From: Candidatus Shapirobacteria bacterium CG10_big_fil_rev_8_21_14_0_10_48_15
GTDB taxonomy: Bacteria > Patescibacteriota > Microgenomatia > PFEM01
Assembly (NCBI GenBank): GCA_002793635.1
Contig: PFEM01000037.1
Span: forward strand, 19,709-30,720
DNA length: 11,012 nucleotides
Direction of reading: 5' to 3'
How positions within the stretch are numbered: the first letter of the stretch is position 1; the number at the start of each line of letters is the position of its first letter. A model generated the notes under the pieces. That model was not told the DNA's origin. It was given only the letters and a program-made list of their open reading frames with translations, and ran no database searches. The position numbers and the translations under genes were made by a program. Of this stretch, positions 1 through 5,940 are shown piece by piece.

Positions 1-217
1 GCTTGGCGACGATTTTTTCCCACAATCTACCTTGCTTTTGGAAAAAAACCAGATAAATAATTTCCACAAGGCCCACGGTGTTGATTACCAACATCGCCAG
101 ATACCAAAAACGCTGACTATTCTTGCTGGCGCGCCAGAGCGCCCAGCCTTTCCATCCCAATGACCAAACCAAAAATAAATACATCTGGGGGTTACCGGCC
201 GTTAAAAAATTATTCAT
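1..217 (-). CDS. DUF5652-like two-helix membrane protein (3' end cut by window edge)
   Basis: The reading frame opens at ATG 217-215 and stays open to the window edge, giving 72 residues without a stop. The ATG overlaps the dnaB TGA as ATGA (214-217), which suggests translational coupling. A purine-rich AGGAAGG lies just upstream. Two hydrophobic segments are visible, about residues 13-30 and 37-59. They are separated by a short basic loop and followed by a charged tail. The pattern of a Leu/Trp-rich first helix ending in GWKGWALWRA, then a polar turn, then a helix with NTVGLVEIIYL, resembles DUF5652, a family of small membrane proteins frequent in CPR genomes. Its biochemical role is unknown to me. 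The family call is from memory of the pattern, not from a search. Confidence 0.72.
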   Translation of the reverse strand, partial: MNNFLTAGNPQMYLFLVWSLGWKGWALWRASKNSQRFWYLAMLVINTVGLVEIIYLVFFQKQGRLWEKIVAK

Positions 218-1530
218 TTTCCTTCCTGGCCTCCAATATCATAAAATTTAATCCGATCGCCGCGAAAATGCAACTTAAAGCTACGCAACGGTCCGTTGCG
301 GTGCTTGGCCACTTCCAAATCCACCACCTCCATATTCTCTTCCTCTTCTCGCCACAAAAAGATCACGACATCGCTGTCTTGCTCAATTGATCCCGATTCA
401 CGCAGGTCCGACAGCTGGGGGCGTTTCTTACCCCGCTGTTCCACTGCCCGCGACAGTTGCGAACAAGCCAACACCGGCACCTTTAATTCTCTGGCCAAGT
501 TCTTCAATCCCATGGACACTTCGGCCACTTCCTGCACCCGAGAATCATAGTTGCGCACCGACCGCGCCAGCTGCAAATAATCCATCACAATCAAACGCAG
601 GCCATGCTCGGCCATCAGCCGCCGCGCTTTGGTACGCATCTCCAACACCGTGGCCGCCGGCGTATCGTCAATAAACAAATCCGCTTCGGCCAGTTCCCCC
701 ATCGCCTCCGAAAGCCGATTAAAATCCTCTTCGCTTAAGCGGCCGGTCTTGAGTTTCCAGGCGTCAATGTCCGCCTGGGACACTAAGAGCCGGTCCACCA
801 GCTCTTCCCGACTCATTTCCAAAGAAAAAAAGCCCACCGGCAATTTTTCCTTGACCGCCACGTGCTGGGCAATCTCCAAAGCCAAAGCCGTCTTGCCCAG
901 CCCTGGCCGCGCCGCCAAAATGATCAAGTTGGAATCCTGCAATCCGGCCAAAGCATTGTCTAATTGCCTAAAGCCGGTCGGCACGCCGCGCAGACCACCG
1001 GCTCGTTTGTGCAACTCATCCAAACGGTCAAAGCTCTCGGCCAAAACGTCTTTAACCGGTGCAAATACCTGACGCAAATGCTTTTGAGAAAGACTAAAAA
1101 TCGCTTGCTCGGCCTGATCCAGAACCTTGGCGGCCTCCCCGCCTTCATCAAAAGCGGCTTGAGCAATCCGACCGGCCGCCGTAATCAGCTCCCGCTTGGT
1201 GTAATTATCCTTCACAATCTGGCCGTACTGCTCCACGTGCGCCGCTGTCGGCACACTGTTAACCAGCGAGGTCAAATAAGCCGCGCCGCCTACTGGGGTC
1301 AGGGCCTTTTGCCTTTTAAGGTTTTCTTTGACCGTGACGATATCAATCGGCTGGCGTTTTTCGTACAAATCAAGCAGGGTCTGAAAAACTAGCTGATTGG
1401 CTTCACGGTAAAAATGCTCCGGCCGCAAAAACTCGGCGACGGTCGTAATGGCGTCTTTGTCAATCAGAATCGAACCCAAAACACAAGTTTCGGCCTCTTG
1501 ACTATGGGGAGGAATCTTAATTCCTGGCAT
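214..1530 (-). CDS. dnaB: Replicative DNA helicase DnaB
   Basis: This is the hexameric ATP-driven helicase that unwinds the chromosomal replication fork and normally interacts with primase. At 438 residues it is close to the usual length. The N-terminal domain begins with the family signature PPHSQEAE (residues 7-14) and runs to about 105, followed by a linker. The RecA-like C-terminal domain has Walker A ARPGLGKT (207-214), the FFSLEMS motif (234-240) with its catalytic-type Glu, Walker B LIVMDYLQL with Asp317, SQLSR (357-361), and DLRESGSIEQDSD (375-387). It ends with KHRNGP (409-414). ATG at 1528-1530 is preferred because PP falls at the expected distance. A GGTGG stretch lies six bases upstream. 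The start overlaps the MBL gene by 14 bp and the TGA stop overlaps the DUF5652 start. No intein or frameshift is visible. Confidence 0.97.
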   Translation of the reverse strand: MPGIKIPPHSQEAETCVLGSILIDKDAITTVAEFLRPEHFYREANQLVFQTLLDLYEKRQPIDIVTVKENLKRQKALTPVGGAAYLTSLVNSVPTAAHVEQYGQIVKDNYTKRELITAAGRIAQAAFDEGGEAAKVLDQAEQAIFSLSQKHLRQVFAPVKDVLAESFDRLDELHKRAGGLRGVPTGFRQLDNALAGLQDSNLIILAARPGLGKTALALEIAQHVAVKEKLPVGFFSLEMSREELVDRLLVSQADIDAWKLKTGRLSEEDFNRLSEAMGELAEADLFIDDTPAATVLEMRTKARRLMAEHGLRLIVMDYLQLARSVRNYDSRVQEVAEVSMGLKNLARELKVPVLACSQLSRAVEQRGKKRPQLSDLRESGSIEQDSDVVIFLWREEEENMEVVDLEVAKHRNGPLRSFKLHFRGDRIKFYDIGGQEGK

Positions 1531-2170
1531 TCAAAACCACCGTTTCATTTTCTTCCGGTAGCTGATCGCGGAAAACGATCAGCTTATCCAACGGCTTTAC
1601 TGCTTCAGCACCCATTTGGGCCAAAAAATCTTTGACCGGGGCTAGCGCCAATTTTATCCCCGGCAACTGATAATGCATGGGAATCGTCAGCTGCGGCTGG
1701 ATTTTCTTGACCTCCTCGGCGGCTTGCTGGGGACCCAAAGTATAAGTGCCGCCGACCGGGACAAAAAGAATTTCGGCCCCATTGATCGCTTCCAACAGTT
1801 TTTCGTCAACCGGATGCCCCAAATCGCCCAAATGAACCAAGCGCAAACCATCCATTTGGATCACGTAAATCGTGTTGGTTCCCCGCTCCCGACCCTGTTG
1901 GCTATCGTGGAAGCTGGGAAAACCAAAAACCGAAACACCCCCTACTTCATACTCGCCGGGGCCGGTGATCACAAACGGGACGGGGCGGCGGGTCGTCCCC
2001 GTGACCGCTGCCGCATTGTTGTGATCTGCGTGCTGATGGGAAACAGTGACAATGTCTGCCGCCACTTTAGGCAGCCTGAAGCCTACCGAAGCGTCGTAAG
2101 GATCAGTAATCAGCGTCACTTTTTTGCCTTTAATTTGGAAGCAAGCCTGTCCCAAAAACCGGATTTCCAT
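1517..2170 (-). CDS. MBL-fold metal-dependent hydrolase (UlaG/YtkL-like)
   Basis: This 217-residue protein has the metallo-beta-lactamase fold. The metal-binding core is HQHADH (residues 45-50). Other likely metal ligands are His88 in FHD, the HLGDLGH segment (113-119) with Asp116, and His166 in MHY. The GPGEYE stretch (70-75) is typical of the small UlaG/YtkL-like branch of bacterial MBL proteins. The substrate cannot be read from the sequence; members act on phosphoester, lactone or unknown substrates. The protein has no signal peptide and should be cytoplasmic. It is the first gene of a minus-strand unit with dnaB, overlapping it by 14 bp. A sigma70-like promoter ends only a few bases before the ATG, so the mRNA may be practically leaderless. 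An RNase J/Z role is unlikely, since no beta-CASP or exosite domain is present. Confidence 0.9.
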   Translation of the reverse strand: MEIRFLGQACFQIKGKKVTLITDPYDASVGFRLPKVAADIVTVSHQHADHNNAAAVTGTTRRPVPFVITGPGEYEVGGVSVFGFPSFHDSQQGRERGTNTIYVIQMDGLRLVHLGDLGHPVDEKLLEAINGAEILFVPVGGTYTLGPQQAAEEVKKIQPQLTIPMHYQLPGIKLALAPVKDFLAQMGAEAVKPLDKLIVFRDQLPEENETVVLNARN

Positions 2171-2178
2171 TGACTTCT

Positions 2179-2207
2179 AGTCTAACAAAAACCTTCTTTC
2201 TTGACAA
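2179..2207 (-). promoter_or_regulatory. Promoter for the MBL-dnaB-DUF5652 unit
   Basis: On the minus strand, TTGTCA (2202-2207) and TAGACT (2179-2184) are separated by exactly 17 bp. The -10 ends about eight bases before the ATG at 2170, so transcription should start at or within about 2 nt of the start codon. The -35 shares its bases with the -35 of the opposite promoter. The motifs are seen directly; activity is inferred. Confidence 0.55.
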
Positions 2208-2229
2208 CCCGAATTTTTTCGGCTATATT
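2201..2229 (+). promoter_or_regulatory. Promoter for the Ig-like/DUF5666 gene pair
   Basis: A consensus -35 TTGACA (2201-2206), a 17-bp spacer and TATATT (2224-2229) form a strong sigma70-like promoter. The expected start near 2236 leaves about 14 nt before the ATG at 2251, with no Shine-Dalgarno sequence in it. The -35 overlaps that of the divergent MBL promoter by five bases. Confidence 0.68.
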
Positions 2230-2250
2230 CTGTTAACTGCTCTTTACCCA

Positions 2251-2685
2251 ATGAAAAAAGAAGTCCTTGTTGCCATCATTACCGGCTTCGCGCTTGGCCT
2301 GCTCATCACCTTTGGCGTCTGGACAGCTAACCGCGCGATTCAAAAAACTCCGGCAGAGCCAGCCTCTCCCAGCCCGACCCCAGAAATTATCATTACCCCC
2401 CAAGCGGAAAGTTCGGAAATTTCCCTGACTGTCCTCTCGCCGGAAGACAATTTCTTAAGTGATGAAGAAGAAATCGCCGTTTCCGGCAAAACTGCTCCCC
2501 AAGCCGTAGTCGTTATCCTGTATCAAGAGGGCGAAAAAATCCTCGAGGCGGATCAAAATGGTGATTTCAGCACGACTATCACCTTGGCCGGCGGTGACAA
2601 TCAAATCGAGGTGGCCGCTTATGATGAGGCAGGCAGCGAAATCAAAAAATCATTAACCGTGGTTTACTCAACCGCCGAAATTTAA
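2251..2685 (+). CDS. Membrane-anchored protein with a bacterial Ig-like domain
   Basis: This is a 144-residue protein. Residues 5-25 form one hydrophobic helix. It is followed by a Pro/Ser/Thr-rich linker (about 33-45) and a beta-rich domain (about 58-142). That domain has alternating hydrophobic strands, a SGKTAPQAVVVI segment, DQNGDFSTTITL, and an ending in SLTVVYS. The pattern is that of small bacterial Ig-like modules (Big/glucodextranase-B-like) often displayed on CPR cell surfaces. The likely role is structural or adhesive outside the membrane; no catalytic residues are evident. ATG at 2251 was chosen because the frame's earlier ATG at 2170 would read through the promoter and give an untypical N-terminus before the MKKE start. 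Its TAA is followed directly by the next gene's ATG (TAAATG), so the two are surely co-transcribed. Confidence 0.72.
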   Translation: MKKEVLVAIITGFALGLLITFGVWTANRAIQKTPAEPASPSPTPEIIITPQAESSEISLTVLSPEDNFLSDEEEIAVSGKTAPQAVVVILYQEGEKILEADQNGDFSTTITLAGGDNQIEVAAYDEAGSEIKKSLTVVYSTAEI

Positions 2686-3435
2686 ATGAAAAGTCTTACA
2701 CTCCTCTTTCTGATAGTGACCCTGGTTTTTTTTCTCGTTTTGAGTCAAACTGCCTCTTGGGCGGTTGGCGAAACACCCACCCCCACCGAAAGCCAAGACG
2801 TTTTGGGCGACAAAGTCAAAGAAATTCGTGACGCCGTCAAAGAAAGAGTCCGCGAAACGCTTAATGAAGCCAAGCAAGGCCAAAAAAGGGCGTTTGTCGG
2901 CGAAATTACCGAGATTAGTGACGGCATGGTCAGCTTAAAAACCCGTTCTGGCTTGGGCTACACGGCCGTCACCGCTGATACCACCGTTCTGGGATTAAAC
3001 CGACAGCCAACTGATCCCAGCGAACTCACGGTAGGCAATTTTGCGATCGCGATGGGCTTCACGGATGAAAATAGCGTTTTGCAAGCCAAACGCTTGCTGG
3101 TAATCGCAAAACCCGCCCCAAGACTGCGCCGGGCCATCTTCGGCACGGTCAGTGATATTTCTCAAACCGAAAACATGCTGACCGTCAAAAATGTCAAGGC
3201 CGGCACCATTTATTCGGTTGAGGCCAGCAGCCAAACGACTATCACCAAAAAAGTTAACGGTAAGATGGAGACCGTGGAATTTGAGGCCATCAAAATCAAT
3301 GACCGTATTGTCGCCGTCGGCAAAGCGGAAGAAAATAGTGAAATCATTATCAGCGCCACCCGCATCCACGTCATCCCCGGCCTGGCCCTCGGTCAAACCG
3401 AACCAACTGAAGCCACTCCTTCCCCCGCAGAATAA
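2686..3435 (+). CDS. Secreted protein with two DUF5666-like repeats
   Basis: This 249-residue protein has a clear signal peptide: Lys3, a hydrophobic core at about 5-20, and a candidate cleavage near ASWA (residue 26). A Thr/Pro-rich bit and a charged amphipathic helix (about 38-65, possibly coiled coil) follow. Two similar beta-rich units come next, at about 69-140 and 150-230. Each runs as a G-x-V/I-T/S start, a strand with VSLK or LTVK, a TTV/TTI turn, a segment near GNFAIAMG or NDRIVAVG, and an ending in A-R-x-x-V. This layout fits DUF5666, a small beta-barrel-like extracytoplasmic module of unknown function. A short Thr/Pro tail ends the protein. I see no C-terminal anchor or lipobox. 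It starts immediately after the upstream stop and likely works with the Ig-like neighbour at the envelope. Confidence 0.7.
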   Translation: MKSLTLLFLIVTLVFFLVLSQTASWAVGETPTPTESQDVLGDKVKEIRDAVKERVRETLNEAKQGQKRAFVGEITEISDGMVSLKTRSGLGYTAVTADTTVLGLNRQPTDPSELTVGNFAIAMGFTDENSVLQAKRLLVIAKPAPRLRRAIFGTVSDISQTENMLTVKNVKAGTIYSVEASSQTTITKKVNGKMETVEFEAIKINDRIVAVGKAEENSEIIISATRIHVIPGLALGQTEPTEATPSPAE

Positions 3436-3438
3436 AAA

Positions 3439-3457
3439 TTGTCAAAAAAATTGACAA
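3439..3457. repeat. 7-bp inverted repeat overlapping the hisS -35
   Basis: TTGTCAA (3439-3445) and TTGACAA (3451-3457) are perfect inverted copies separated by five A residues. The left arm is the hisS -35 and the right arm lies in the spacer. It could be a small operator, or simply two promoter-like hexamers facing each other. It is too short and AT-rich for a terminator. Confidence 0.5.
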
Positions 3458-3467
3458 ATGCTAAGAT
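3439..3467 (+). promoter_or_regulatory. Promoter for hisS, probably giving a leaderless mRNA
   Basis: TTGTCA (3439-3444) and TAAGAT (3462-3467) are separated by 17 bp. Only six bases separate the -10 from the ATG at 3474, so initiation at the usual distance would place the first nucleotide on the start codon. The -35 also forms the left arm of a 7-bp inverted repeat (3439-3457). The motifs are seen directly; the leaderless interpretation is inferred. Confidence 0.62.
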
Positions 3468-3473
3468 AGGGCC

Positions 3474-4739
3474 ATGCGGCAAGTAAAATTTGCGTTAACC
3501 AAAGGCTTCCGCGATTTCTACCCTGAAGAAATGGCAGGGCGGACTTGGCTATTTGATAAGATGCGGGCGTCTAGCCGGCTATTTGGCTACCAGGAGTATG
3601 AAGGCCCCGCGCTGGAATCACTGGCCTTATACGCCGCCAAATCCGGCCAAGAGCTGGTTCAAAAACAAACTTTTATCCTCAAGGACCGCAAAGGTATTTC
3701 TTTGGCTTTGCGACCGGAAATGACCCCCACTTTGGCCAGAATGGTCGCTCAAAAACAAGGTGAGTTAGTCAAGCCCTTGCGCTGGTTTACCATCGGACCG
3801 CGTTGGCGCTACGAAGCTCCTCAAAAAGGTCGCGCCCGAGAATTTTATCAGTGGGACGTCGATTTAATCGGTTCATCCGTCCCGGAGGCAGACGCCGAAG
3901 TGATCGCGGTGGCCGTCTCCTTTTTAGCCAGCGTCGGGTTGACTCCCAAACAAGTCAAAATCAAAATCAACAGCCGCCGCTTTTTAGAACAAAAACTAAA
4001 ACTCATCTCCCTTTCCCAAAATAAAATCAATGACGTTTTTAAAGCGATTGATAAGCAAGAAAAAATGGCTAATCAGGAATGGCTGGCTTACCTTAAGGAA
4101 ATTGGCTTAACCAAACTACAAATTGAGGACCTGCAAGGCATTTTGGCAGACAAAGATTTTTCTCGCGAATCGGAAGAATTAACAGCCTTGTTTTCAACTT
4201 TAAAAGATCTGGGGGTTGGTGATTGGGTGGAGTTTGACCCGACGATCACCCGCGGCTTGGACTACTACACCGGCACGGTTTTTGAAGCCCGAGACACTGC
4301 CGGTGAATTTCGGGCCATTTTGGGCGGCGGCCGTTATGATAATCTGGTTGAAGCTGTCGGCGGTCTGCCCTCCGACTCGGCGGGCATCGGCTTTGCCTGC
4401 GGCGACGTGGTACTTCAAGCCCTGTTGAAAAAATCTAATCTCTGGCCAAAGGCCAAACCAGCGCCGGCTCGAGTTTTGGTCACCATTTTTGACACCTCAA
4501 CTTACCGCCATTCCCTGCAGCTGGCCACCCAACTGCGACAAAAAGGAATTGCCACCGAAATTTACCTGGAAACTGATAAGCTAGACAAACAACTAAAATC
4601 TGCCGATCGCCAAGGGATCCCCTTGGTGGTGATTTTGGGGCCGGAAGAAATCGCCCAGCAAACCGTCACGCTGAAAAATTTAGCTTCCGGCCAGCAAGAA
4701 AAAATCGCCCAAACTAAATTGGCAGCCAAATTAAAATGA
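3474..4739 (+). CDS. hisS: Histidyl-tRNA synthetase
   Basis: This class II aminoacyl-tRNA synthetase charges tRNA-His using ATP. At 421 residues it matches the family. The N-terminus has KGFRDFYPEE (10-19). The catalytic core has LRPEMTPTLAR (79-89), motif 2 around GPRWRYE to FYQWD (108-128), the histidine-specific signature RGLDYYTGTVFE (260-271), and motif 3 in GGGRYD followed by AGIGFACGD (284-311). The C-terminal alpha/beta anticodon-binding domain starts near 331 (PARVLVTIFD). A HisZ (regulatory paralogue) reading is unlikely because the catalytic motifs are intact. The ATG at 3474 gives the expected N-terminus and sits just after a -10 element. It ends in TGA overlapping the next ATG (ATGA, 4736-4739), so the EamA transporter should be translationally coupled. 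Confidence 0.97.
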   Translation: MRQVKFALTKGFRDFYPEEMAGRTWLFDKMRASSRLFGYQEYEGPALESLALYAAKSGQELVQKQTFILKDRKGISLALRPEMTPTLARMVAQKQGELVKPLRWFTIGPRWRYEAPQKGRAREFYQWDVDLIGSSVPEADAEVIAVAVSFLASVGLTPKQVKIKINSRRFLEQKLKLISLSQNKINDVFKAIDKQEKMANQEWLAYLKEIGLTKLQIEDLQGILADKDFSRESEELTALFSTLKDLGVGDWVEFDPTITRGLDYYTGTVFEARDTAGEFRAILGGGRYDNLVEAVGGLPSDSAGIGFACGDVVLQALLKKSNLWPKAKPAPARVLVTIFDTSTYRHSLQLATQLRQKGIATEIYLETDKLDKQLKSADRQGIPLVVILGPEEIAQQTVTLKNLASGQQEKIAQTKLAAKLK

Positions 4740-5596
4740 GCTCGTCCCGAAAATCTGCCTACGCAGCCCTGCTGATTACCGCGCTGATCTGGGGAATCGC
4801 CCCGCCAGTCATCAAATACACGCTCGGTTTTATCTCCCCGATTGGTTTTTTGTTTTACCGCTTTTTGCTCGTCAGCCTGATTTTAATCATCCCTCTCGGT
4901 TTAAGAATTAAAAAAATTAAGCCCACCAAGAAGCAATGGCCCCAATATTTAGCTTTAGGTTTTTTAGGCACCCCGCTAACGTTGTCTCTGCTTTTTACTG
5001 GTATGGCTAAGGCGACGGCCATCGCGGGCGCGGTGATCTGGGTTATCGCCCCGATGTTAGTCATTTTGGGCGGCGCTTTTTGGCTCAAAGACCACATCAC
5101 CACCAAGGAAAAAATTGGCATTGCCGTTGTTTTGACCGGCACGCTGATCACTATTTGCCAACCATTGTTTTCTGCCCAGGCAAGGCTTCACCAGCAGATC
5201 CTGGGCAACTTGCTGATTTTTTTGGGCACCATTGCTTGGGCAAGCTTTACCCTGTTGGCCAAAAAGGCTAACCTGGATAACTTTATTTTGCTTAGCTCAT
5301 CATTTTTGGTCGGGACGATCATCCTTTTGCCCCTTTTTTTGTCCCAAAGTAACCTGCCACCACAAGCTCTCCCCGGAATTATTTATATGGCCATTTTCGG
5401 CTCGGTCATCGCCTACGGTACTTATCTTTACGGCCACCGCCAAATCGAAGTTTCCGAAGCGGCCCTCTTTACTTACCTGCAACCGCTTTTTGGCGTGCCG
5501 CTGGCAGCTGTCTGGCTAAAAGAGCCCATCGTCCTCCCTTTTTTGGTCGGTGCCGCTCTCATCGCCGCCGGCGCGCTGATTGCCGAGCAGCGGTAA
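4736..5596 (+). CDS. EamA/DMT-family transporter
   Basis: This 286-residue, very hydrophobic protein has about ten predicted membrane helices arranged as two EamA repeats of five (about 9-140 and 150-284). The first helix carries ALIWGIAPPVIKY, a typical opening of drug/metabolite transporter family members. The second repeat opens with a similar TIAWASFTLLAKKANL segment. SVIAYGTYLYG, followed by the Glu-containing segment EVSEAALFTYLQPLFGV, is a conserved end-of-repeat pattern in the family. Likely substrates are small metabolites or amino acids moved across the cytoplasmic membrane; specificity cannot be predicted. It starts inside the hisS stop (ATGA) and shows no Shine-Dalgarno sequence. 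Its last codons contain the -35 of the rpmE promoter. Confidence 0.92.
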   Translation: MSSSRKSAYAALLITALIWGIAPPVIKYTLGFISPIGFLFYRFLLVSLILIIPLGLRIKKIKPTKKQWPQYLALGFLGTPLTLSLLFTGMAKATAIAGAVIWVIAPMLVILGGAFWLKDHITTKEKIGIAVVLTGTLITICQPLFSAQARLHQQILGNLLIFLGTIAWASFTLLAKKANLDNFILLSSSFLVGTIILLPLFLSQSNLPPQALPGIIYMAIFGSVIAYGTYLYGHRQIEVSEAALFTYLQPLFGVPLAAVWLKEPIVLPFLVGAALIAAGALIAEQR

Positions 5597-5608
5597 AAGT
5601 GATAAAAT
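5580..5608 (+). promoter_or_regulatory. Promoter for rpmE-prfA
   Basis: TTGCCG (5580-5585), a 17-bp spacer and TAAAAT (5603-5608) lie across the end of the EamA gene. The predicted start near 5615 gives a leader of about 7 nt before the ATG at 5622. The -35 is only a partial match, so this is less sure than the other promoters in the window. Confidence 0.5.
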
Positions 5609-5621
5609 ATTCTCCACTACT

Positions 5622-5939
5622 ATGAAGCAAGCAGTTCATCCCAAATGGTATCCGGAAGCGAAGGTGACGTGTGCCTGTGGTAACAGTTTTACGACCGGCT
5701 CCACTTTACCGGCAATTCAGGTGGACATCTGCTCCCAATGCCATCCGTTTTTTACCGGGCAGACTCGTTTTGTTGATACCCAGGGCCGTGTAGAAAAATT
5801 CCAGGCCAAACAAAAAGCTGTAGCCGGTAAAAAATATATTAAGAAAAAAGACAAAAAAATTCTTCAGGAAAAACGCGAGCGAGAGGAAGAGAAGAAAAGA
5901 CCCAAAACTCTGAAGGAAGTGCTTCTGGCAAAATCCTAA
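5622..5939 (+). CDS. rpmE: Ribosomal protein bL31, zinc type, with basic C-terminal extension
   Basis: bL31 sits on the large subunit and helps bridge it to the small-subunit head. Residues 1-65 are a good L31: HPKWYP at 6-11, CACGN with Cys17 and Cys19, and CSQCHPFFTGQTR with Cys37 and Cys40. All four zinc ligands are present, as in the C+ (type A) form. The remaining 40 or so residues form a highly charged Lys/Glu/Arg helix-like tail, making the protein 105 residues long against about 70 in E. coli. The ATG at 5622 fits the family start; the ATG at 5580 in the same frame lies inside the EamA gene and upstream of the promoter, so it was rejected. One base separates its stop from prfA. The rpmE-prfA order is common in bacteria. 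Confidence 0.95.
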   Translation: MKQAVHPKWYPEAKVTCACGNSFTTGSTLPAIQVDICSQCHPFFTGQTRFVDTQGRVEKFQAKQKAVAGKKYIKKKDKKILQEKREREEEKKRPKTLKEVLLAKS

Positions 5940-5940
5940 A

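Noticed and set aside
629..1392. Two plus-strand ORFs of about 145 residues antisense to dnaB
   Set aside because: They are shadows of the dnaB coding sequence, with Ser/Pro/Ala/Arg-biased composition and no recognisable domain.
2170..2250. Upstream ATG extending the Ig-like protein by 27 residues
   Set aside because: It would begin upstream of the -35/-10 boxes of the gene's own promoter and place a non-typical segment before a good MKKE-plus-helix start.
2995..3396. 133-residue ORF antisense to the DUF5666-like gene
   Set aside because: The plus-strand protein has a signal peptide and repeated domain. The antisense frame has only low-complexity Asp/Gly composition.
5580..5621. Upstream ATG extending L31 by 14 residues
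   Set aside because: It lies inside the EamA gene and upstream of the rpmE -10. The L31 family start fits 5622.
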